Assembly: GCF_021917145.1 (NCBI RefSeq)
Contig: NC_061065.1
Location: forward strand, 14,494,924 to 14,558,923
Direction of reading: 5' to 3'
Length of the DNA stretch: 64,000 nucleotides
From: Hypomesus transpacificus
Lineage: Eukaryota > Chordata > Actinopteri > Osmeriformes > Osmeridae
In this document: piece by piece, positions 37,001-49,265 of the stretch
Layout of the letters: each line of letters starts with the position of its first letter
How positions within the stretch are numbered: the first letter of the stretch is position 1
The notes under the pieces: model-generated
The model's input: only the letters and a program-made list of their open reading frames with translations
The model's database searches: none
What the model was told of the DNA's origin: nothing
Program-made: the position numbers and the translations under genes

Positions 37001-37467
37001 CTGGCTGGCCTGAGAGATTAGACACTGAGGCCTAATTCTGGAGCAGAATGCTGAGTAGCTGTATAGTATAGTATAGTATAGTATAGTATAGTATAGTATA
37101 GTATAGTATAGTATAGTATAGTATAGTACTGTACTGTACTGTACTGTACTGTACTGTACTGTACTGTACTGTACTGTACTGTACTGTACTGTACACACAA
37201 AGCGGGGAAATACTGTGAGCAGTGTCGGGGTTCAGAATACATGTCCCTGCGGTCCCCCCTGTAGAGTTGGTGTGAGGGTGAAAGGATGACTGGAGAGGAG
37301 ATAGGGAGGACTCACCATCCTTCTGTTCTTTATGGACCCCATCCCTCAACTTCATTGGAACCGTACACTGTGAAGTATTTTAATGACTCATTCCTCAAAC
37401 GCTGTGTAAATAAAGCTTCACCGAGTGTGTGTGTGTATGCAGAGAGCACCGGCTCTAGAGAATGAAC

Positions 37468-37512
<45 letters not shown>

Positions 37513-37742
37513 TGTTTGTTGAAGTTGGGCCTGTCTCCACTTCACAGCAAAGTACAGGACAATCCAAATCCTTCAAACTGAAAACATGTGAAGTTGCGAG
37601 TCTGTGAAGCTCCCATGGTCCTTTGTGTTCCGATGTGCTGTTTTGATTGGCTCCCTCAGTGTAAACTAGATGTGTGTTTGTGTTGTAACATCCCGTGCTT
37701 TAGAACAACAAGAACTAAACTGGGCCAACAGAGAACTCTTGA

Positions 37743-37831
<89 letters not shown>

Positions 37832-39769
37832 AAAAGCTAAATAAAAGCTAAAAGGAGTGACCCATGACCTTGATGGTTGACATACATGGGTACAAATCCG
37901 CAAAGCAAAAAGACAGCATGTCAGCTGAAGAGCTGGGTATCAGTGCTGAGGTCTGGGAGGAGTGCATTCCTGTGTGTCAGTAGAGTCTGAAGGTCTGGAG
38001 GACGGTATATTGTATTCTACAGTACTGGAATGCACTGCCCAGTGGGGGAACAGCACTGCACCTCTCCCCCTCTCTCTCTTCCTCTCTCTTTGAGTCTGTG
38101 TCTCTCTCTCTCTTTAACAACATTTCCTGACTGGTGTCTGGCTGCCATGGTCTGTTGTAGTTGCTCACAGACAAATATGTGATGTCATACGTAAGCAATT
38201 CCTTTGTAAATACTGTGACACAGGGGACAGGTAACACAGATTGATTTCTTCATATTAAAATACCAGATGGTTAAGACAGTCGCGGTCACAGCAACTTCGG
38301 TCACTGACCTGGCGACCGAAGCAGGTTGTGATCTGATGACAACAGCTCAAAAGATTTTCCATAATCTTGTATTTTTCTCTCTGTTTGGGAACACCAGGAG
38401 GTCAAAGTGAAGAAGGTCAAGTCCAAGAAAGAGAGGAAGGATAAGAAGATGTTTTCCTCGAAAGATGATGAACATTTCCTGATTACGGGAGTCAAACTGG
38501 CAGACAGGCGAGGGTAAGCCGAAATCTTATCGCACACGTTTTTATCTGTCTGTCTGTCTGTCTGCCCATCTGCCTGTTGGTTTGTCAGCCTTCAGATTAG
38601 GAAGTGTATCCTCTTCCCCCTTTGAGAAGGTGAAGACACTAAGCGCTTTTAGCAGGGTGCCTCTCTCACTCTTTCTAATCTGGGACACACACTCTTTCAG
38701 ACAGCCAGACAGCCAGACTGAGAGACAAGACTGCAGATTACAGGTGACATGCAGATTTCGAGACTGACTTACACTGGACGGATTTGCGCCCAGATCCTGT
38801 CAAGCTCAATGGCGCTCAGTTTGCTCCATGATGCATAAGTGTCATGTAGGATAGGACATAGGATTGGGCAACAGGTCTGTTTTCACCAGCGAGCCCAGCA
38901 TGTGCACGGCTCCTATTCGTGTTGAGCGGGGCTGCGATCAGGTACTTACGGCTGCTAATAGACAGCACTGCATTCAGTAGCGCACGTCAGCATCCTGGAC
39001 ACTCAGGGAAGTGGAATGTATGGCAGAGGTGGAAGGGTAAATCATCAGAAACATACAATGCCATTGGGGAGGCCTGTACAATGGCCCTCTCCATAGGGAA
39101 CTCACCACTCCCAAACACTTAATGACCCCCAGGCACCCCACACCCTAAACCTTATACCTTAATATTCCACCCTCCGGTGCTAATATCCTGAACAGTGACA
39201 TCCTGTGGTAAAGTGGCCCGTGTCTGACTTGTTCTATATGTGCAAACTAATGGTGGCCGTGGAGAAGAATGGCAAAGGTGCTCATAAATTCGACTTCTTT
39301 GTTCCTTCCTCCTTTATTTGTGTCCAACCGATCAAGGTCCCACAAGAAAGTCAAAGAGGAGGAAAAGGAGAAGAATAAGCCAATCACAGAGAAGAGCCAC
39401 TGCTTCTGGGACAGCGTTACCATGACGATGAGGCAGATCACGCCCACCAAGAAGCTGGACAAGATCGAGGGCTGGGAGCCTCCTCAACTGGGAGACATGG
39501 CGGAGACGCTGACCGATGACACTACAGAGGCCCAGAGCGGGACCAGGGACTCGCCTGTCTCCCTACCCCAGGCCCTGAGTTGTCCGCTTGGGCTGCCCTC
39601 CTGGACAGGCCTGGGTCTAGAGGAGGACTCTTCTCGCTATGCTAACTTGTCAGACTCCAAAGATTCCACAGCTGTCAAGTGGACAGCTCTCGCCAAAGGC
39701 AAGCTAGCGGGGATCAGGAGGCGGAGCCGAGGGAGTGTGTCAGAGAGCTCGTGGGAGGGGTTTAAATAA
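34059..39769 (+). CDS. tdrp: Testis development-related protein family (TDRP-like)
   Basis: Three coding exons: 34059-34145, 38398-38513 and 39337-39769, with frame kept, giving 211 aa (human TDRP about 185). The protein is basic and lysine-rich at the start. It carries the family core FWD at 91-93 followed by EGWEPP at 112-117. Near the C-terminus, VKWTALAKGKLAGIRRRS matches the conserved tail pattern of TDRP. TDRP is a small nuclear/cytoplasmic protein associated with spermatogenesis, with no known catalytic activity. Position next to fbxo25 repeats the human 8p23.3 order and supports orthology. Intron 1 (34146-38397) contains the 100-N gap, so an additional small exon cannot be ruled out. 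Confidence 0.85.
34855..34910 (-). repeat. Degenerate fish SINE/LINE tail
   Basis: atttatcagattattttatccaaagcaa is a mutated reverse copy of the teleost tail motif (gctttggataaaagcgtctgctaaatg). It marks an old 3' end in tdrp intron 1. Confidence 0.45.
36335..36434. other. Assembly gap (100 N)
   Basis: Exactly 100 undetermined bases, the usual placeholder for a gap of unknown size. It lies in tdrp intron 1. Confidence 1.
36523..36568. repeat. Perfect 23-bp tandem duplication
   Basis: Two identical adjacent copies (36523-36545 and 36546-36568). Read on the minus strand, each starts ACTACAAGGCCCAG, which resembles the ZNF143/STAF site type (ACTACAANTCCCAG). Confidence 0.85.
37061..37190. repeat. 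Compound pentanucleotide array (GTATA)13(GTACT)13
   Basis: Thirteen perfect GTATA units (37061-37125) switch abruptly to thirteen perfect GTACT units (37126-37190). The open reading frames on the minus strand over this region (VQYST and YTILY repeats) are artefacts. Confidence 0.97.
37470..37505. repeat. (TG)n microsatellite
   Basis: Uninterrupted (TG)n followed by gagagagag, in tdrp intron 1. Confidence 0.95.
37743..37829. repeat. (TG)n(GA)n compound microsatellite
   Basis: A short (GT)n run is followed by about 65 bases of uninterrupted (GA)n, in tdrp intron 1. Confidence 0.97.
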
Positions 39770-42200
39770 GAGGAACGCCGCTGTTACCTGAGATCCCTGT
39801 GCCTACGTCAATTCAGCTCCTGTCAAAAGGAAGAAGAGAAACAAGTTGTCTGTCTATGTGCTTCCAAACAACTGTCCTGGTTGTTCTACTGACACTGAGA
39901 GGGCTGCAGAGCACATTCACCTTCTCCTTTTATTGGCTTGGCTACCCAATCAACAGCCAGCTTTCCCTAAAATGGTCCTAAGATTGGCATGGGTGTACTG
40001 GATTGCAACCACAACCCCAAAAATTGTTGCTTAGAAGGATTGATGTTTTTATTTGGCAGAAAGGTTGAGCCAAGAAATACCTGGTCATTTGTCTGTAGGG
40101 GTAGACTGTGTTGTCAGTGTTGAGAGAGTTGCTGCTTTGGAAACGGAGAGAAGGAAAATCAAGGACCACAATACTGATCCTTATACTACCCTCCAACCTA
40201 AACTGTGCAACTCTCTGGCCTTAAGTAACTTTTTATAGGATATTATAAGTCAAGAGAATCATTTCTAGAGATATTTTGTATATCCTTTGTTTATGTACGT
40301 ACATTTTGAAGATGCATTCTTTGCTTTGTCACTGTAAGGCATATCTAAAAGTGGTTCTTTCTACTGTTCCTTGTCCTCAAGTGTTTCGACAAGGAATGTG
40401 TTTGGGGCCTCGGCTTTTAATAAGCATAGCTAATGGGCTTCCAGGGCTGTGAGCATGATCATGCTGAACTTTAATACAAGCCTTGCGCTGGCTTAACCAT
40501 AAAAGCACATCGCCTCTGTGTGTGTGTGTGCGTGCGTGCATGTTACCCATCCATGTAACTTCTTAAGTTATAAATGTTGACTACAGAGGACACTTCTTGG
40601 TTTATGGTTCCCATGGTTTCCAATGATTTCTCCCATACCCGTAATGAAGCCTTTCTGCTCTATGAAATCTGCTGTTGGTCTATACTGTAATGTGTGTGTG
40701 TGTATGAGTGTATAATGATGTTTGAAAAACGTGCGTAAGCACATTCATCTGATTGATTAATTGTTTGATCATTGTTTTCTGATTGCTAGAGTTCATTTAA
40801 GGCCAACCAACCATGTAGATGGTTGGACTTGGACAGTTTGACCAAACCTTAATAAGAATTCATGGCTTCAGCCTGTTCACTTTCCTGTCCTTATTGCAAA
40901 GCTACTGAGTCCCTTCTTCTAAAGCCAAGTTTGTGCACGGATACGGCTAGCCTGCCAAGGTTGGCTGTATCCTGTATTTACAAAAAGGCAGGGTCATATT
41001 TCTCTCCAAGAATAAAAAAGCTACTGTGGACAGACTGGCTCTGGTTATTTCAACCCTGTCTCCCCTCTTAGGTTTACTTGCTCATTTTTAGTAGGCTTTA
41101 TCTCTTAGGCTAGTTGACACTTATTGTGACTGTTTTCACAGAAGCTGTACTGATATATATATGGAGCTTGCTTATGTAACATCTTGACAGTTTGACACTA
41201 TATGAACTTCTGATGGAGGCCACTGCCTCAGACATCTGTTGAGAATGTTTAGAAGCCTTTAACAGACATGAAATGCAAAATTTAAAGAAACACAAAAATG
41301 TACAAAGCCCATATGAATAACCTTGTTGCCAAGACACTTTTGATGAATATGAATTAGTGATGTTATCTGCCAGATCTTTCAACAGAATGACTCCTATACA
41401 CATAGAAACCACAGGATGGAATGGCTTTTTAGAAATATTTAATAATGACATAATCAGATACCATCCCAGAACAGTCATGACAGTACCAACAAGCCTTCTT
41501 AAACAAATACAGATCGGTTATTGGAATGGTAAGGATTATTAAAAATGTTCAAAAGGAAGGATACAAAATGCTTTTTTTTTTCTTCTCATAAATAACTATG
41601 TTTTGTACATTTTAACTGACAAAAGTTGTTGTAAAAAGTCATAGTTGTTCAGCAAATGCACTTTTTCTTTTTAGTGTCAATGCCTTGAAGGTACGGACTG
41701 CATGGCAAAAGGACACAGAGGACACACACGTAAACAGACTTACACTTGACATGCTTTCAGTTACTGAGGAGAGACTAACAACAGAAACAAACACGAAGCG
41801 GTACAGCTGACATCAAGCCACCCTCAACAACACAGCCAATCACCAAAGGAAACGACAACACGTATCTTCCCAGGTGTTTGGTGGCCTGAAGCAGTTCTCT
41901 TTAAAAAGGTCCATCAAAGCCTCAGACACCTCTTACCCTGTCAAAAACATCCCACAAACGTTTTCCTATAATTCTCTTCGTATTCCGCTTTGTCCAAAAT
42001 GTGCGCAAAAAAAGGGTTGACGAATGGAATTCTCCTCTTGGAGCCCTTAGATCTGGGGGGGGGGGGGGGGTAAATGACATGAAAAGCTGGTACACACTTT
42101 ACATGGAGCACAAGAGTGGAGGAGAGCAGGAGAGGAGTGGAGCACTGGAGAAAGACATGAGGAAACTGGCCTTTTCTTCTGGACAAGTTCAAAAAGAAGT
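39770..42200. other. 3' regions of convergent tdrp and fbxo25
   Basis: The stops of tdrp (+) and fbxo25 (-) are 2.43 kb apart and face each other. An AATAAA at 41011-41016 is the best tdrp poly(A) candidate, implying a 3' UTR of about 1.25 kb. A G run sits at 42056-42070. No other gene is visible. Confidence 0.5.
41011..41016 (+). terminator. Candidate poly(A) signal of tdrp
   Basis: AATAAA in the sequence aagaataaaaaagc, about 1.24 kb after the tdrp stop. Confidence 0.5.
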
Positions 42201-45200
42201 TCAGAACTTGAAGAGGTCTATGAAATGCTGGGGGGAGACGGGCGTGAGGCAGTTGTCTGGGTCGTTGGCTGTGCAGGGGTGGCCAGAGTCCTGCAGGAAA
42301 CAGGGGGAGGCTCATTAGAACCGAGGCATTAGGAACAAAAATGTAATGGTTACTGTCAGGTCATGTGAGACAACACATCTCTGTGTGCAGCATCGTACAT
42401 AGAGACTGAGGGAAACGAACGTTGATGGTGGATGAGACCTTAACAACTCATTCTGTCTTGAAGTGACTGACTGTGATTGAGTTGGTGAGTTCCACAAAGG
42501 GTGGCTCCACTCAGCCTAGTGCCCGGCCTTGTACACAGCTGCCTGACCCACAGTGTATCCCTGGGTGACTAACATGCAGAAGAAGAAAAATAAAAAGAGA
42601 CATGACCAAAAAGGCAAAACTGAGGAGACGATTGTGACAGGCCAAAACAACAAAAACACACAAACAGGTAGTTGGATAGCCACGGAGGCATGACGGGAAA
42701 GAATACCTTGAAGACCAACGCCAGGTGGCGATCCTTTGGGAATCAAGAAGAAAAGAGCGAGGAAGGAGGGAAGGATGGGGAGGGTTGCAAAGAGGTCAAG
42801 GATTAGTAACTAGCCTAATGCAAAGCCCTGGCATGATGGCTAAGTGGGGTCTCTCTATAGTACGATGGTGAGGAAGGAAGGGGGGGGGGGGGGGGGGGGA
42901 CAGAGAGGTAGAAACATAGAAGAGATACCCCTGTTAGAGAAGTAGAGCTCGGTTTACCGAAATGCCATCTCTCCTGATACTTGGCTAATCGAACTTTCAA
43001 AATACTGTCTCAAATGATTCATCTTGCACCCCATCCATTTACATATCACCCAACACACAGTATGTAATCAGGTTGATTTATACAGAGAGAAAAAAAGCTG
43101 ACATTGTTGAACACAATCAACAAAGCTAATTTAGATGACCTTTGACCCATGTGAATACAAAGGCTAGGGTCAGAGATTATGATTTCCTCCTTGGGCGTTT
43201 GCTTGGGCATCTCAAATGAGCATAAGTAGGGCCCAGTAAACCCTAACCTGCGTCATTCATAAACTTGCTTACCCCCATGGAGAATAATTTGTGCCTTGTT
43301 TTCGAAAAACGGAGCAAAGAATCACGGGCCTTGAGTGCGTAGCTAAATAAAGACGCCTTACTGTAAGCGGTAGGGGGGTTGGAGGGTTGAAGGGAAGTTA
43401 TTTAGTGTTGAATGAAGAACAAGGGGTGAGAAATAGCACATAAACGTAGGTAAAGGAAGTCTGGCCCTTTCCCACCCTATTCCTGCCCTCTAAGGAGCTG
43501 CTATCAGTGTGAGAGCATGTTTGTCTCAATACAGTCTCTTAGACCGTATCAGCTTGGAGTATCTGTAACAACTGATTAACAAACAATCATGTTTCGGCTA
43601 TACACTCACTAAATCACAGCCTGTTCCAATACAATGATGCCTCAAATCTGAAAGGTCAAACAGACTCCCAAGGCCTCTTGAAAGAAATACTCCCCTTTTT
43701 TTGGATGGTATAAACGCTGGCCTTCAATAAATCTATCCATCAAAACCTTACTGAAAAAATGGAATTTCTTCATTTCAGTGTGCGTCACTTGCGAGGTGTC
43801 AGGCCCCTGCTATGTAGAGAGGAAACCCCACACATCTTCCTACCTTCCAGAACAGGATGCTACAGTGTCGGCAGAAGTGCAGCGTGTCTCCGTACTGCTC
43901 TTTCTTGGGGTGATACTTCTGCAGGGTGAAGTACATCAGCTTCCAGTCCACATGGCCTCGCTCTGACAGGATCACATGACCACAGACCTACACACACACA
44001 CAGAATAGATTTTAAATGCATATCCTACAATTGGAAGGACAGCTAAAACGTATCCAGTATAACTCTATCTATATCCTTCTATAAACTCCAGTACTGCCTC
44101 CCCACTTTTATCTTTACTTGTTAAACGGGATGGTTAAACTAGGACTCTTCTTTGTAACTTGATGGGCCAATGCTGCCCTCTACTGGTGACTGCACTGCCT
44201 CACATGTTCTGCTTCTACTCCAGGTTCACTTGTTGCGGTGGTGCGGTTATACATATATCATGCATCAGTGAGGATTCTATTTGTGTTTGGAACTGATATT
44301 GTGAGCATTTTTACAAGAACAAATGCTCTTAGCCCTTCACCTGTTTCTCTGTGAAGTGAAACTGGCAGAGTTTTTTCCAAAGGTGCCAGTCCTCACTGAG
44401 CATGTGCAGCGTGGGCGTGGCCTGCCCCAGGTTGATGATGTCACAGGCATCAGAGAACTTGTACAGGATGTTACTCTGCATGTGCAAGGGTAGATCACTG
44501 AGCGTCATCCTATTGGACAGTTGCTGAAGAGAGACAAAAATAATTGAATAAGACATAGCTCGTTTCTTAACCATGTTACTTCACATGAAGTCATTACCCT
44601 GTCAAATAGTTGAACAAGGTCATTCAATCACATACACTTTGCATCAAGCCTACTTGATGACCACAAAATAAGAACATGAACTGTGAACCATTGAACTTTC
44701 TGTCAAGCACACTACTAAAGATATATAGTATAGTAGATATATCAGTCTGGGTGTTTCTACTCAAGAGTGCCATATCTCTGTCTCCTCAGAGATATGGCAA
44801 ACTCCTCTCTTCTTTCCCCCCATTCTCCTGTCTCTCCCCCTCTATTTTTGTACCATGCCCCCCCCCCCCCCCCCCTCACCATGCCAAAGGTCTCTTCTAC
44901 ACAAGCCCAAAGCAGCGCAAACGCATAAATCCCACCCGCACTTATCCAACGCCCTACCCCCCCCCCCCCCCCCCCGCCCCCCACAGTCCTACCCTGGGTA
45001 TCTGCAGGTTGTTCAGCTGCTGCTGCCAGTTGAGGATGGTCTCCAGCCTGCACACCCAGATGTTGATGTTGCCCACCAAGACCGACTTGCCCATGCCCCT
45101 GGTTAGGATGCACAGCGTGGAGCTCAGGTCCTGGAGGAGCTCCTTGATAAGGCGCGGGTTCTGCTGGTCTTCCAGCACTACAAGAACGAGACAGACTGAC

Positions 45201-48200
45201 GTCAGACCAACGTCCAAACCCTCACATTCGTTCTCATTCGTACGATGCAGTTTGTCCTGCAGGGAGCCGAACACGGCTGGTGAGATTTGTTTCCGTCCTG
45301 TTTGGGAACACTGTGTTTACAGGGCATGAACGCAGCCAAAGCTAACTAGCTCTTAAAACACAGCCGCTAACTCGTTCACATTTCTCCTCTTCAACAGTGT
45401 TGTTGGTTGAACTTCCTCCAAGATCGGGAAATTCCCTTCTGATCTGCCCGGTAACCCTAACCCAGTAATGACAGAGCATGTTGGTCCTGTGGTTCTGTGT
45501 CTCAGCATTCGCTCCAATATAGGAGTGGGACTGGGCCCCGGCGCCCCGGCTAAATGGGACCGGGAAACCCGGTATTCGTAATTTAGTTCCCCTGAGGACT
45601 GTATTTAAGCCACAGGGGAGGGAGGGGTACGTGTTGTTCGGTGTTATGTGAGGCTGTATTTCACCTCCCCAAGTGAACAAGGCCAGAGAAGTATGGAGTA
45701 CAACTAGTATCTGCAGAATAGGGATAGGGACAACACAGCACTGCCCCAAAGATCACTGAGCGCACAGAGAAAACAGATCCACACGAGAAGACACTATTCC
45801 TCCCGTTGTTGATCTCTCCCTACTCTCCACCTCTTTCAATCTACCAGTCCCCACCCCCTCCTTCCCTCTGTCGCTGTCTCTCTTCCTCACCTTTCCGTAC
45901 AATCTTCTCCAGCACGTTGAAGTAGTTCTTCTGGGCCGCTCCACTCAAAGATGGCAGTTGAGAACGAGCTATTAACTGGAGGAGCTGGGGGAGGGAGAGA
46001 GGGATGGAGGGGAGAGGGGGGGAGGGATGGAGGGGGGGGAGAAGGAGAAAGGAACAGTAAAAGAGAAGGGGAGAAGAGAGAAAATAGAGAGCAAGAGAGA
46101 GCGAGAGAGAGGAGGAAGTGAAAGAGCAGGTGACAGATGAGAACACAGCTCAGGGAAGTGTACACAAACCCAGTATAAGTGATGATGATGGTCAGCCTCT
46201 TACTTTGGCCACATAGTTGAATCTCCGGATGTCCTGGATGGCACTGGAGAAGTCTAGGCGGTTGAAAGCCTCCCCTAATGTGCAGTATCCGTGCCGCTGA
46301 CAGATTGGAAAACACACACTACCTAAGTACATCATGCTACCGTAGGATGTTTCTACCCATTACGACTAAAAAGCCATGATGTGTTGCTATGCCTAATTGG
46401 GCTCCAAAATGACTACTTTGTAAATGAACACATTGCATATTGTATCATTTCGTCACTATCCTTACTTTAAATACACAATGAGGTTCCCGTCTCGAACCAA
46501 CATTCTGCTGTGAAAGCCCATCATTCGTCATCATATTCATCAGTTAACAACTTGAACCTTTCCATCCTGTTCCTGCGCTTCTTACCTCTCTTGTGCTCTC
46601 CTTCTGCACGTAGATCCACTTCTCCTTGTAAACAACTAGAGGAGAAGAAAGCAGAGCAGGGCGAAAGGAGAGATAGACCGTCACACAGACAGGATTGATT
46701 AGGTGATTTATCAAAAGAGTTTCTTAGGAACTGCTGGCACACTTCTCCTCTAGCTTGGCTAGCCACTCTGCTTTCACAGTTGGCCACACTCCGACCGGCA
46801 TTGGTGTTTTCTAGAAGGCGCTGGTGGTAGAGAGACACTTACATTGAGATTTGGTGTTGTTGTTGTAGAAGTTCTTTTTCCTCTTTTTGGCTGCTACCTC
46901 ACACATGTCTCCCACAAACAGGTTCTCTTTGTTGTCATCACAGAGCCTGTTTCATAAAGACACGAGCGAAAATGAGTCATTTCTATTGTTTCACACGAGT
47001 AGAAGTGTGCCATTGTGTGATAATTACAGACCTGGTAAATAACACAAACTGTCTGTGTGCGCGCGTGTCTCAAACTCAGTGCTCTCCACTTTTTCTTCAT
47101 AGCTGCTCTAAGGAATCTACCACAGTCGAGGGCTTGTAGGCCAGGGCGAGCTGGCATTAGTGTGTTTATGCAACCCAGGGAGACTGGGCACTGCAGATGG
47201 CACTGGTGAACATGACCGGATGACTGGCCTGATTAGGACATTAAGACTGGCATGGCTGACCTCCAGGGCATTTTTCAGAATGACGGAGGTTTCAAAGTCA
47301 TCCACTTTAACCATCCATAAATACATATTAGAACTTACCACATAACTATTGGCTAGAGCTGCAACAGCGATGCCTTGATGTGCTCACATGATTCAGATTT
47401 CCTCTCTGAATGTTTCCTACCCACAGGGGACGTGCGAGGCTTAATGGGTTTCACATCTTTCAAAATCATCCAACTACTGGGTTCTCACTCCATCACTAAG
47501 GCCTTCTATTACTCTCTCTATAGTTTTTTTTACAGAACAAATATTGTAGTTGCCATCCAAAGTCTTCGTTATAATCCACCCGTTTCAGTTTTTGGCACTG
47601 TGTACACAGTTATTAAGCAGAGAGCTGCTCTGCAGAACTCTCAATGTGAAAGAGATTGAAACCAACAACTGTATTGCAAACTATATGTTGGCATGACTGC
47701 CACATGCTGGTTCAACCACTAGTTCCCTGATGCCAGCACAAACAACACGTTAGCACCAATGACGACCATTGGACTTGAAAGTTAACAATAGACAATAACC
47801 AGTCAGACATCCAACCCTCCCCATAAGAGGGGGGGGGGGGGGGGGGGGTCACATGTCAGGAGCAGAAGAGAGGCTTAGCCTGGTGGGTCTCCAGTAATTG
47901 GCTGATTCCTCAAAGTGCCCCTCTGCTGCTCTGTTCTCCAGGCATTAGTAATCTATGTGGTGGTGAGGATCAGCTGACTGACCCACAGGCTACCTATCTG
48001 ACTCTGACATGTTGCCTGCTTCAGGGAGAAACATGATTGATCAGTTGATGTGTTTTCAGAAGTGCATGAGCTCCTTAGTATACGGTCGTTCTAATCATTC
48101 ATAATAATGGCCAAAATGTAGATGCAGTATATCTTATGAAAGACAGCAAAAAAAGAGGATGAAGAGGAAGCTAGTAGGAGGACAACATTTAGACAATGAA

Positions 48201-49209
48201 GACTTTGATTTATCTAGGCCTGATTCTTCTTCCAAATAAGGTCAGACAGTGAAATCATGACCGGAGCACCAGACAGATTTGAGACTGATGGTGATTCAGG
48301 AACGTTCCACAGAAAACAGATCCTAAGGATTTCTATCTGTCAGAGAGTCCGGTACATGACCCAGCTATGAAACATGTTGTGCCTCACACCTGCTGGAAGT
48401 TTGGAAAACAATCTCTCAGACAGCAAGAGAATCAAACTAATGTGATCCTGGTTGAACATTACTCACATATCCAACCTAAAACCACTGCTCAGTCAATACG
48501 TCAATAAAATTGGAAAATGGAATGAACTAGAAATTATTTTATATCAATTATTTAACTTAATAAACAACAGTTTGTATGAGAAACACCGTGGTGTAGTGTG
48601 TCCGTGCTATTGAGAAGGAGGTCCTGAGAGTAGGATGTGATCCAAATGTCGAGTCTTAAAGGGGAGATGGGAGGACCAGGGTAATCCACGCCCCGGGATT
48701 CTCATGCTTTATCCAATCAGTGCACAGACTGATTGGATAAACATGCATGTGTGGCAGTGGAATGTTGTTCCCTTAGATTAAGCACCAAATTGCACACAAG
48801 GGCCAAATCAAATCAAGTCCGGTCAAAAGATTCAGACTGTGCTTTACATTAGACATGCAGTTTTAATGAAATAAAAAGCACAAGTCTTTACATTTTAAAT
48901 ACACTTGATTGTAAACGTTTCGCATATTTTGGATCGGGTCCATTGTGGGGTACATGTGTTACTGTGCGCTTATGTTGTTCTGTCTTGTCTGCCCCTCTGT
49001 TACAGAGGTGCCTGAGAGCTGTGGCTGCAACAGGGGCTAACATTTTGTACTGTGTCTCTTCCAACAGGACAAATCAATCTGGACAGGCAAACCTCCAGTT
49101 GTGGCACTGTCTTCAATAAATCCGACAACACAACCTCAGTTTCGAGCAAGCATGATAGCAGATATAATGCTAATAATATTGAGCCTCATCTGATATATAT
49201 ATATACATC

Positions 49210-49265
<56 letters not shown>

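Noticed and set aside
37018-37355. Frames encoding YSTVQ and YYTIL repeats
   Set aside because: Translation of the pentanucleotide array.
44676-45329. 217-codon plus-strand frame
   Set aside because: Antisense to fbxo25 exon 6 and spanning poly(C) runs; a shadow frame.
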